Origin: Aestuariibacter sp. A3R04
GTDB taxonomy: Bacteria > Pseudomonadota > Gammaproteobacteria > Enterobacterales > Alteromonadaceae
DNA: 64,000 nt
Assembly: GCF_018860805.1 (NCBI RefSeq)
Contig: NZ_JAHKQR010000011.1
Span: 800,366 to 864,365 of the forward strand
Direction of reading: 5' to 3'
In this document: piece by piece, positions 30,273 through 37,598 of the stretch
How positions within the stretch are numbered: the first letter of the stretch is position 1
Layout: each line of letters opens with the position of its first letter
The notes under the pieces: model-generated
What the model was told of the DNA's origin: nothing
The model's input: the letters and a program-made list of their open reading frames with translations, nothing else
The model's database searches: none
Translations under genes and position numbers: made by a program

Positions 30273-30325
30273 GCATACACCTCCAGGGTGGGGAGTTTAC
30301 GCTTAGCGCTGTGATCCTGCAACGC

Positions 30326-30709
30326 TTACCACGGCCCAACGACGACATTTTTTCCACCCTGTATGTTACTGTCATTTTTTACCTGTAGATTAATGACTGA
30401 TACCGCATATAAATGACATAGCTTTTGAATATTTGCGCGTTCAGAAGCATTTAAGGCCAGATTTTCTACATAAATTGTTTTGCACTGTCCGCTGGTAATT
30501 AGTTTTGAAATCCAAGCCGGTACGGTTTCTTCATCCGGTTTCTGCATGCGGATGGTATGGGGCATGTCTTTTTTAAACGCCACTGAATTTGACAGTAAAT
30601 AACACCAGCCCCGTGGACGTGAGAGACGAGATGGTGCACCGTCGAATGGAAATGAAAGTTGGACCACATTGAGTGTGGACTTAGCGTGATGGATGTTTGT
30701 ATTAATCAT
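30326..30709 (-). CDS. SulA-like SOS cell-division inhibitor
   Basis: The 127-residue protein resembles the RecA-like SulA fold in its C-terminal half: PAWISKLITSGQCKTIYVENL, then ANIQKLCHLYAVSVINLQV. In E. coli SulA binds FtsZ and stops division during DNA damage. The N-terminus is divergent. Two LexA-type boxes within 40 bases of the start support an SOS role. The gene stands alone and not beside lexA. FtsZ binding is inferred from weak similarity plus regulation. Confidence 0.65.
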   Translation of the reverse strand: MINTNIHHAKSTLNVVQLSFPFDGAPSRLSRPRGWCYLLSNSVAFKKDMPHTIRMQKPDEETVPAWISKLITSGQCKTIYVENLALNASERANIQKLCHLYAVSVINLQVKNDSNIQGGKNVVVGPW

Positions 30710-30717
30710 AGGTGAAC

Positions 30718-30748
30718 CTGTTTTTCTGTACAGTGTATGGATATACAG
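30718..30748 (-). promoter_or_regulatory. Two adjoining LexA boxes upstream of the SulA-like gene
   Basis: CTGT-N8-ACAG is exact at 30718-30733. A second box, GTGT-N8-ACAG on the plus strand, abuts it at 30733-30748 with one mismatch in the outer base; on the minus strand it reads TACTGTATATCCATACAC, close to the E. coli consensus. They lie 9 to 39 bases before the start codon, where LexA would block transcription. Confidence 0.8.
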
Positions 30749-30783
30749 TATTTGGTTTCGATATTATAAGCAAGTATTTTCTG

Positions 30784-30811
30784 CATAAAAAAACACCGCC
30801 AAATGGCGGTG
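30784..30811 (-). terminator. Intrinsic terminator of msrPQ
   Basis: A 7-bp perfect stem CACCGCC/GGCGGTG (30794-30800 with 30805-30811) and a 4-base loop is followed on the minus strand by a run of seven T. It lies 30 bases beyond the msrQ stop. Confidence 0.85.
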
Positions 30812-30840
30812 AGGGTTATTTTCTACTTTCATGGGTCGGT

Positions 30841-31485
30841 TCATTTACCTTTGAAGCCGAAGCTTTTGACGTTTAATCTTGTCAGCACTGCTTTGCGGCT
30901 AATAAAGATGAGAATGGCACCCAACCAGTAAAAAACCGGGTCTTGCCACCCGGTTTTCAATGACCAGGTGTAGTGTAGCAGGGTCAGAAAAAGCGCTGGA
31001 TATACTAAGTAATGAAGCCGTTGCCAGTTTTTTCCCATTTTTCGTCTGATAGACATGGGGGAGGTGACTGTCAACGCCAGAAGAATATTAAGCGCGATAA
31101 CACCCACAATGATGTAGGGACGTTTAGTCAATTCTTCAACAATAAGTGACCATTGTAACTGTAATTCGAAGCTAATATAGGTAAGCATGTGAAGTATTGC
31201 GTAAAAAAACGCGTAAATGCCTATCAAACGCCTGAATTTGATTAAATCGCCACAGGGGAGACGTTGGGCTAACGGTGAGATTGCGAGCGACACCAGCAAT
31301 AGATTGAGGGCCGTGATGCCAGATGTATTTAACAGGGCTTCGACAGGATCTGCTCCCAATGCGTCGTTAACACCTCTATAAAATACCCAACCGACATAGC
31401 CAAGGGCAAAGCAATGTATTACACATTTCACCGCGTAGCGGTGTATTGGAGTCAAGCGAACCGGCTTTGCAAACAGAGTTTTCAT
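30841..31485 (-). CDS. msrQ: MsrQ, heme-binding membrane subunit of the periplasmic methionine sulfoxide reductase
   Basis: MsrQ passes electrons from the quinone pool or flavin reductase to MsrP. The 214-residue protein has about six membrane helices and the ferric-reductase-like pattern of conserved His (YAILHMLTY, HYLVYPALFLTLLHY). Its start overlaps the msrP stop by one base. Confidence 0.93.
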   Translation of the reverse strand: MKTLFAKPVRLTPIHRYAVKCVIHCFALGYVGWVFYRGVNDALGADPVEALLNTSGITALNLLLVSLAISPLAQRLPCGDLIKFRRLIGIYAFFYAILHMLTYISFELQLQWSLIVEELTKRPYIIVGVIALNILLALTVTSPMSIRRKMGKNWQRLHYLVYPALFLTLLHYTWSLKTGWQDPVFYWLGAILIFISRKAVLTRLNVKSFGFKGK

Positions 31486-32489
31486 TAGTAGTTTTTCGTC
31501 AAATCCAAACCGCTATACAAAGAAGCTACTTCTGAGTAACCGTTAAACATCTGCGTGGGAATGCGCTGCTGGTTGAAAAGCCCGCCAGTTGTAATTCTTC
31601 GCTCTGACGCCTGACTCCACCTTGGATGGTCGACATGTGGATTCACATTCGCATAAAAGCCGTACTCTTGGTGAGCAAGGCGCTTCCAGGTAGTGGGCGG
31701 TTCCTTGTCCGTAAGGCGAATGCGGACAATGGACTTGATACTTTTAAAACCGTATTTCCATGGCACCACCAGTCGTATCGGAGCGCCGTTTTGCGGAGGC
31801 AGGGTTTTCCCGTATACCCCTATTGATAACAGGGAAAGCGGGTGCATGGCTTCCTCAATGGTTAGGCCTTCAACGTAGGGGTAGTCTATTCCCCCGCCCA
31901 CAAAGCGGCTTCGCTGACCCGGCATTTGATCGGGGTCGTAAAGGGTTTCAAAAGCAACATATTTTGCGCTGGATAAAGGCTTGGCCTTTTTCAGTAGTTC
32001 ACTGAGTTGGAATCCCGTCCAAGGAATAACCATGGACCAGGCTTCCACACACCGCATTCGATAAATGCGTTCTTCAAGACTGACTGTTGAGTAAAGGGCG
32101 TCGTAATCCAGTGTTATGGGATATTCCACTAAACCATCAATACTCAAAGTCCACGGTTGTACGTGAAATGATTGTGCATTCTTTACGGGGTCATCCTTAC
32201 CTGTGCCGAATTCATAGAAATTATTGAAGGTGGTTACCTTTTCATAGGGCGTGAGCGGATCTGAAGTTACATAGGCTTCATTTTTGGTAAATTTCAGAGG
32301 TTTTGTAGTAAATAGTGTTTTCTCGTCATCATCACTAAACCATCCAAATGCCTGAGCTTTGTTACTTAGTAAAGCGCCAGCACCAATGAATCCCAGTGTT
32401 TTAATCAACTGTCTCCTGTTGCGGTACACTGACTCGTCTGTAACGTCGTTGTCTTTTAATATTACGCTGGGTTTATAAGGTTTAACCAT
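31485..32489 (-). CDS. msrP: MsrP, molybdopterin catalytic subunit of the periplasmic methionine sulfoxide reductase
   Basis: MsrP repairs oxidised methionine in periplasmic proteins. The Tat signal is [14 protein letters not shown] near residue 25. The molybdenum-binding Cys lies in [12 protein letters not shown], and [10 protein letters not shown] plus [11 protein letters not shown] are family-specific. I chose the ATG at 32489 (334 residues) because CGGAA precedes it; an in-frame ATG at 32510 is also possible. Confidence 0.95.
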   Translation of the reverse strand: MVKPYKPSVILKDNDVTDESVYRNRRQLIKTLGFIGAGALLSNKAQAFGWFSDDDEKTLFTTKPLKFTKNEAYVTSDPLTPYEKVTTFNNFYEFGTGKDDPVKNAQSFHVQPWTLSIDGLVEYPITLDYDALYSTVSLEERIYRMRCVEAWSMVIPWTGFQLSELLKKAKPLSSAKYVAFETLYDPDQMPGQRSRFVGGGIDYPYVEGLTIEEAMHPLSLLSIGVYGKTLPPQNGAPIRLVVPWKYGFKSIKSIVRIRLTDKEPPTTWKRLAHQEYGFYANVNPHVDHPRWSQASERRITTGGLFNQQRIPTQMFNGYSEVASLYSGLDLTKNY

Positions 32490-32702
32490 AATTGTTCCGT
32501 GATACACCAAAGGTCATAATTGTAGACCCGTAATGAAGTAAATAAATTTCACAAAGTGTACCTGCCAATGATGAGCTATGAGTTCAAGAAAAAGGTGAAA
32601 CTATTGCGAGGAAGCTCACTACTGCCTTTCACAGCGTACACGCCAAAAGAATCAAAACTTTCACAGCCGCCACAATAACTGAGACAGAGACAAGGTGTGG
32701 AA

Positions 32703-34076
32703 CTAGATATGAAACGTATCCTGAATACCGCCCTGCTTGGGTGAGAATATACTACTGTACAATCGCGACGCGAATTCATCCGTCATACCTGATATGTAAT
32801 CAGCTAAAACGCGCATCCCATTTTGTTCTTCACTGGCCTTTTGCCAGCGCAATTGAGTATTCTCCGGAAGTAAGCGCTCAGGATCTGATGCAAAGGCCTC
32901 AAACAATTCCATGACTACCAACTGCCCCTTGTATTCTAATAGCTGAACATCTGGCCGGCGGATAACTTTTCCGTATACAAAGCGTTTAAACAATTCAAGG
33001 GCTTGTGCATAGTGGCAGGGCATGGTTGCGTTAAAGGCCAGGAGGGGATGGGTGAAACCGGCGACGCCCTGAATTTCTATGGCAGTAATAAAGCTATTTA
33101 CCAGTGCGCCAATGGCATTTTTTCGCTCGTGGTGCTCACTGCTAAATAGCTTATTGGTAAGCCCTTCAATGTGCTCTGATAACCAGGGGATAGCCATTTC
33201 CCGCAATGGCAACGTCACATCCTGTACAAAGTGGTGTTTGTGAACCATTCCCATGACAATGGCATCTTCCAAGTCATGGATGCCGTAAGCGATATCGTCT
33301 GACAGCTCCATGATAGAACAGTCAAACGATTTGTAGCAGGTCTTGCTATGACCGCCCGCATTGTTTTTAAACGACATGAACCGCGATTTTTCATCCAAAC
33401 TAAATGGGTCGAGTAACCAGTCGAGTAAAGGCTCGTCACATCGAAAAAGTCCTTTTGGCGGGTGCCATAAGTCGGCTTTCACTTGGCGAAAAGAACGGGG
33501 CTTTTCCGGTCTGGCACCGTCGCTGTGGAGGGCATCAATAAAATTTGGGTATTTGACCAGGCCGAGTACGCTTCTTCGAGTTAAGTTCATTCCGTGGTTG
33601 GCTGTATAGGGCTCCAACTGGGTGATAATACGAAAGGTTTGCCCGTTTCCTTCAAAGCCACCGAATTCATGCATCATGAAATTCAGGGCAATTTCCCCAC
33701 CGTGACCGAAGGGGGGATGGCCGATATCATGCGCCAAACACAGGGTTTCTATCAGGGGGGCCTCTAAGCCTAGTTCCCGTGCAATTTCGGGAAACTTGCC
33801 GCAAAGTTGGGCTGTAATACCTGTGCCAATTTGCGCCGCTTCAAGGGAGTGAGTTAAACGGGTACGGTAGAAATCACTGAGACCAACACCTAACACCTGA
33901 GTTTTTGCCTGTAATCTTCTGAAAGCGGCAGAGTGAAGCACTCTGGCTTTGTCCCGTTGAAAGGGGTTTCGGTGATCACCATCGCGGTTCTGACTTCGGG
34001 GTAAACGTCGCTCACACCACGGAGACTGCGCGTGTTGCAAAGCATTGGCTGATAAATTTGTACCGGTTTTAGTCAT
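32703..34076 (-). CDS. dgt: dGTP triphosphohydrolase (dGTPase, antiphage-type family)
   Basis: The enzyme splits dGTP, and often other dNTPs, into the deoxynucleoside and triphosphate. The 457-residue protein has the HD-domain metal ligands in RLTHSLEAAQIGTGI, HDIGHPPFGHGGE and ELSDDIAYGIHDLED. The N-terminal RNPFQRDKARVLHSAAFRRLQ is the nucleotide-binding stretch. Close relatives in Shewanella and E. coli are reported to protect against phage by depleting dNTPs; whether this one does so is inferred. It lies 84 bases downstream of yfbR and is probably in the same operon. Confidence 0.92.
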   Translation of the reverse strand: MTKTGTNLSANALQHAQSPWCERRLPRSQNRDGDHRNPFQRDKARVLHSAAFRRLQAKTQVLGVGLSDFYRTRLTHSLEAAQIGTGITAQLCGKFPEIARELGLEAPLIETLCLAHDIGHPPFGHGGEIALNFMMHEFGGFEGNGQTFRIITQLEPYTANHGMNLTRRSVLGLVKYPNFIDALHSDGARPEKPRSFRQVKADLWHPPKGLFRCDEPLLDWLLDPFSLDEKSRFMSFKNNAGGHSKTCYKSFDCSIMELSDDIAYGIHDLEDAIVMGMVHKHHFVQDVTLPLREMAIPWLSEHIEGLTNKLFSSEHHERKNAIGALVNSFITAIEIQGVAGFTHPLLAFNATMPCHYAQALELFKRFVYGKVIRRPDVQLLEYKGQLVVMELFEAFASDPERLLPENTQLRWQKASEEQNGMRVLADYISGMTDEFASRLYSSIFSPKQGGIQDTFHI

Positions 34077-34160
34077 AGTCGAACATCAATAATGGTTACA
34101 ATGTCAACAACATAGCATCAATCAATAATGTCGCATAGCACGGGGAGCATCGCGATTTAC

Positions 34161-34766
34161 TTAATTGTCCTGTTGAGAAAGTTCATCCACACTAACCAAG
34201 CAATTATCTGCAAATGTATCGAATAGATAACGTACTTCCGGCAAGGTTTCCTTAAAATGAGACAGCATTCCATCGAGACGATCTCTAACCGGAATAAATT
34301 CCCGGTTTCCCAACTGAATTTCATCACAGGCCTTGAGGTATGCTGAAATAAGGTCCGCCGCTTTGACGACTGTTTTGTATTCGGGATCCACATTGGACTG
34401 CACTACTAGAGGCGCAAAATGGGGTTGTAGCAATTTGGGTAATGACGCCAGGCATTCTTTTTCCGAGGTTTCTTCGAGTTTTTTGAATTCCCGGGTTATT
34501 TGCGGGTTGTGGTATTTGGTTACGTGATTAATGTCCGATAATTTTGTTTCTGAGACTTCGTGGTACAGGGCCACCGTGGCTGCCCTTTCAGGGTTAAGAC
34601 TTCCGCCAAAACGCTCGTTTCTGATCACAGCGAGCAAATGGGCAATTACTGCCACCTGGTGGGAATGTTCGGCAATGTTTTCACGTTTTACTGTATGCAT
34701 TAACGCCCAGCGCTTTATCAGCGGCATACGTAAAATCCAAGCTAGAAAAGTACTTTGCTGTGTCAT
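34161..34766 (-). CDS. yfbR: YfbR-type HD-domain 5'-deoxynucleotidase, with HE in place of HD
   Basis: E. coli YfbR dephosphorylates deoxyribonucleoside monophosphates. This 201-residue homologue keeps the first His (AEHSHQVAVIAH) and the last Asp (VKAADLISAYLK). The central pair is YHEVSETKLSD where E. coli has YHDASEVLTGD: the metal Asp is a Glu, and the GDLPTPVKY segment after it is changed to SDINHVTKY. I chose the ATG at 34766, 22 bases after alaA, with GGAG upstream. The alaA-yfbR pairing is as in E. coli, which supports the identity. Activity may be altered. Confidence 0.8.
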   Translation of the reverse strand: MTQQSTFLAWILRMPLIKRWALMHTVKRENIAEHSHQVAVIAHLLAVIRNERFGGSLNPERAATVALYHEVSETKLSDINHVTKYHNPQITREFKKLEETSEKECLASLPKLLQPHFAPLVVQSNVDPEYKTVVKAADLISAYLKACDEIQLGNREFIPVRDRLDGMLSHFKETLPEVRYLFDTFADNCLVSVDELSQQDN

Positions 34767-34788
34767 AACAGCGCTCCGATAACCATTA

Positions 34789-36024
34789 TTATTTACTGCC
34801 TGGCATGTCGTGCTGACGATAATACTTGAAAAAGTTGCCGATACGGGTAAGAGCAGGTTGAAGTACATCAACGTGGGGTAAGAACACTAAACGGAAATAG
34901 CAGCCTGTATTGAGATTAAAAGCACGCCCGTGTACCAGCAGGATTTTTTCCTCATTGAGCAGGTCAAATATCATTTGTTCATCGCTGGCAATATTAAATT
35001 TCTTTTCATCAACCCGGGCGAAGCAGTACATTGCACCTTTGGGCTTAACGCAAGTGATACCGGGGATATCGTTTAGCATAGTTGATGTAAGATCACGTTG
35101 TAGTTTTAAACGTCCTCCGTCTGCGACGAGATCATTGATACTCTGATAGCCTCCCAGCGCAGTTTGAATGGCACTTTGACAAGGGACATTGGCACACATT
35201 CGCATGGATGAAAGTATGTTGAGGCCCTCAATGTAGTCTTTCGCAATGCGTTTGTTACCACTGACAACTAACCAGCCTGCTCGAAAACCTGCCACCCGAT
35301 AGTTTTTAGATAAACCGCTCATGGTTACACAAAAAACATCGTCTGTAAGAGACGCAATACACGTGTGCTTGCGACCGTCGTAAAGGATTTTGTCGTAAAT
35401 TTCGTCAGAAAAGATAACCAGTTCGTGGGTTTTAGCAACGTCGACAATTTGTTGTAAGAGTGTTTTGTCGTACACCGCTCCGGTAGGATTGTTTGGGTTG
35501 ATTAACACGATGGCCCGGGTACGACTGGTGATCTTGCTCTTGATATCGTCAATATCAGGAAACCAGTCTGCCTGTTCGTCGCAATGGTAGTGAACCGGTG
35601 TTCCCGACGAAAGGCTTACAGCAGCCGTCCAAAGTGGATAGTCAGGGCTTGGGAGTAACACTTCGTCACCGTGATTCAACAAGGCTTGCATGGCCATCAT
35701 GATCATTTCGCTTACGCCATTGCCAATGAAAATATCATTAATGCGGATATCGGCTATGTTCATCTGCTGATAGTACTGCATGACAGCAACGCGGGCGGCG
35801 TAAATACCAGGAGAATCAGAATATCCCTGGGAGGTGGGCAGGTTGTGAATAACATCTTTTACAATGTCGTCGGGTGCTTCGAAACCGAAAGGAGCGGGGT
35901 TGCCGATGTTTAGCTTAAGAATTCTGTGGCCCTCATCTTCCATTTTTCTGGCTTGCGCCGCAATGGGACCACGAATGTCATAGCATACGTTGTCTAATTT
36001 GTGAGAGCGTTCTACTGGTTTCAT
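34789..36024 (-). CDS. alaA: Glutamate-pyruvate aminotransferase AlaA
   Basis: This PLP-dependent class I aminotransferase makes L-alanine from pyruvate and glutamate. The 411-residue protein starts MKPVERSHKLDNVCYDIRGP, nearly the E. coli AlaA N-terminus. INPNNPTGAVY, SDEIYDKILYD and the PLP lysine in SGLSKNYRVAGFRAG are present. It is the first gene of an apparent alaA-yfbR-dgt operon. Confidence 0.96.
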   Translation of the reverse strand: MKPVERSHKLDNVCYDIRGPIAAQARKMEDEGHRILKLNIGNPAPFGFEAPDDIVKDVIHNLPTSQGYSDSPGIYAARVAVMQYYQQMNIADIRINDIFIGNGVSEMIMMAMQALLNHGDEVLLPSPDYPLWTAAVSLSSGTPVHYHCDEQADWFPDIDDIKSKITSRTRAIVLINPNNPTGAVYDKTLLQQIVDVAKTHELVIFSDEIYDKILYDGRKHTCIASLTDDVFCVTMSGLSKNYRVAGFRAGWLVVSGNKRIAKDYIEGLNILSSMRMCANVPCQSAIQTALGGYQSINDLVADGGRLKLQRDLTSTMLNDIPGITCVKPKGAMYCFARVDEKKFNIASDEQMIFDLLNEEKILLVHGRAFNLNTGCYFRLVFLPHVDVLQPALTRIGNFFKYYRQHDMPGSK

Positions 36025-36230
36025 TACTGCATTTCTTGAAGTGATTATTCAGGCTTTCAGATTATCGCATTGTCAGCCTGGTTGTTAAGAATAATTTGCT
36101 ATCTTTATCATCATTTTATCTGATAGGGATGAGATTTTTTCTACGTTAAAGCAAAAACGACAAATTTTGGTGCGCAAACATTTAAATAGTGTAACCAAAT
36201 GCGTTTCATGCTCCTGTGACAGTCCTCCTT

Positions 36231-36239
36231 TGCTATACT
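36231..36239 (+). promoter_or_regulatory. Extended -10 promoter upstream of the LRAT-like gene
   Basis: TGCTATACT matches TGnTATAAT. It lies 28 bases before the ATG at 36267 and gives a short leader that contains GGGG. No good -35 is seen. Confidence 0.45.
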
Positions 36240-36266
36240 GTACAAAAATTCCTCGGGGTAAATGCG

Positions 36267-36806
36267 ATGCCGTTGCCTTTAGTGTGGTTAGGCGCAGCTG
36301 TAACTGCTGCCTATACAGGAAATAAAATAGCCAAATCCCTGAGCAGGGATGAGGGCAATATCGCTGTTTTTCCTGGGGAACGGTCAATGTTGCCTGTAGT
36401 ACCTTTAAATGGTGCGATACTGTGCTGTGGGATATACAACGTGCTTATCCACACTGGGATATGGTGGGAGGGTAAAATCGTTGAACTCGCAGGTACAGGT
36501 TTGATAAGAGCTGTGTCAGTCGAGCGCTTTTTGGCAGATCGCAGTGGCAACACAACATATATTGCATGTAATGCGTCGGCCCAAGCAATTGCTGATGAGC
36601 AGTGGGCACTTAGGGCCATTGATAGGCTCTTTACTTATAGCCCTTATGATGTGATCAACAACAACTGCCATCGATTTGTAGCTCAATGTATGTTGACAGC
36701 TCCACCTCCTGTAACCCGATTTGGCCAGTTGAATAGATTGCTATCCAGTCATCACTGTGGGCAAACTTACTGGCATCCAGCAGATATTCGCGAATTTGAC
36801 ATCTAA
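36267..36806 (+). CDS. LRAT/NlpC-like papain-fold protein with an N-terminal membrane segment
   Basis: The 179-residue protein is not a recognised named gene. A short hydrophobic segment (residues 4-18) comes first. His62 in VLIHTGIWWEG, then GKIVELAG, then Cys134 in NNNCHRFVAQC follow the order and spacing of the permuted papain fold of LRAT and H-rev107 proteins (His, then a polar residue on the next strand, then NC near the end). The middle polar position would be Glu73 rather than His. Such proteins act as acyltransferases, phospholipases or peptidases. The chosen start uses the ATG at 36267 after GGGG; the frame is open to 36216. It is a solitary gene divergent from alaA. Confidence 0.6.
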   Translation: MPLPLVWLGAAVTAAYTGNKIAKSLSRDEGNIAVFPGERSMLPVVPLNGAILCCGIYNVLIHTGIWWEGKIVELAGTGLIRAVSVERFLADRSGNTTYIACNASAQAIADEQWALRAIDRLFTYSPYDVINNNCHRFVAQCMLTAPPPVTRFGQLNRLLSSHHCGQTYWHPADIREFDI

Positions 36807-37191
36807 AAAAGCACTAAAAATGTAGTTTTATTACAACATTTTTGTTTTTTAAGCCGTGCTATCCACCCAAACTTTCTTTTTTATTTGTTAAAATTTCATT
36901 TTTTGTGCGTTTGTCATACTTATTTTTTCATTATTTTTTAGATTTTTATTGAATTATATTTAATCTTTTTATTCTTTTTGGTTATTTTAAAATAAAAAAA
37001 TAATAATACTTTCAATGGGTTGCTATATATTGTGGCTATTAATATCTGCATTTACGCAAGATTTACCCAGCAGAAACAATAATACAACAGCATTTACCTC
37101 GGTTTTGTAGGATAAATATTAACGTCACCAGGGCGCAGGGCTCTGGAGACATAAAGATTAAGTTCGCCAAAACTTGTTGAGGAAATGAATC
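36807..37191. other. Very AT-rich intergenic region upstream of the DUF3718 gene
   Basis: These 385 bases contain long T- and A-rich tracts, especially 36870-37015, and no supportable gene. Just after the LRAT-like stop, AAAAATGT and ACATTTTT could form a weak terminator stem. The last 100 bases are of ordinary composition and should hold the leader of the DUF3718 gene; GAGGAAA lies just before its ATG. Confidence 0.5.
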
Positions 37192-37512
37192 ATGAAAGCT
37201 ATCACTAAATCTCTTGCTGTCTTATTAAGTGTAACTGCGGTTACTGCACCTGCTGTTGCTGCCGATAAACAATATCGCTTCATCGGTGACACCCAATTTG
37301 CAGGTTTCTGTAAAGCTGTGGCTACTGACGATGTCCGAGCATTGCGCGTCAATCTTAGCCGCAATGTGGGTCGTATTGCTGCTACTGAGCGTGAAGTTCT
37401 GCGTATGTTGACTTCTGAAGGTGGGTTAACATGCAACGGTGAAAATCTGGTTGATTTCTCCGTACAACGCGATGCAACAGCTGTTCACGATTTCTTAGTA
37501 TCACGTATTTAA
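37192..37512 (+). CDS. Secreted DUF3718 protein
   Basis: The 106-residue protein has a clear signal peptide (KSLAVLLSVTAVTAPAVAAD, cleavage after AVA near residue 23). The mature part has two cysteines (FCKAV and LTCNG), likely a disulfide, in the pattern of DUF3718, a family common in Alteromonas and Shewanella. Its role is unknown. GAGGAAA gives a good ribosome binding site. Confidence 0.82.
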   Translation: MKAITKSLAVLLSVTAVTAPAVAADKQYRFIGDTQFAGFCKAVATDDVRALRVNLSRNVGRIAATEREVLRMLTSEGGLTCNGENLVDFSVQRDATAVHDFLVSRI

Positions 37513-37531
37513 TCGTGGGGTGGCTGTCGAG

Positions 37532-37570
37532 CCGGGTGGATGTTATGTACGCACAAATAACACCACCCGG
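37532..37570. repeat. Long imperfect hairpin between convergent genes
   Basis: CCGGGTGG at 37532-37539 and CCACCCGG at 37563-37570 form the stem base; TGTTAT and ATAACA extend it to 14 pairs past a one-base bulge. There is no T run on either side, so it is not a standard terminator. It may still stabilise the 3' ends of the DUF3718 and RND transcripts. Confidence 0.5.
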
Positions 37571-37598
37571 GTCAAACGCCGATGTCGCTATTTTTTGT

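Noticed and set aside
36085..36387. 100-residue minus-strand frame between alaA and the LRAT-like gene
   Set aside because: It overlaps the LRAT-like coding sequence on the opposite strand and shows no family features.
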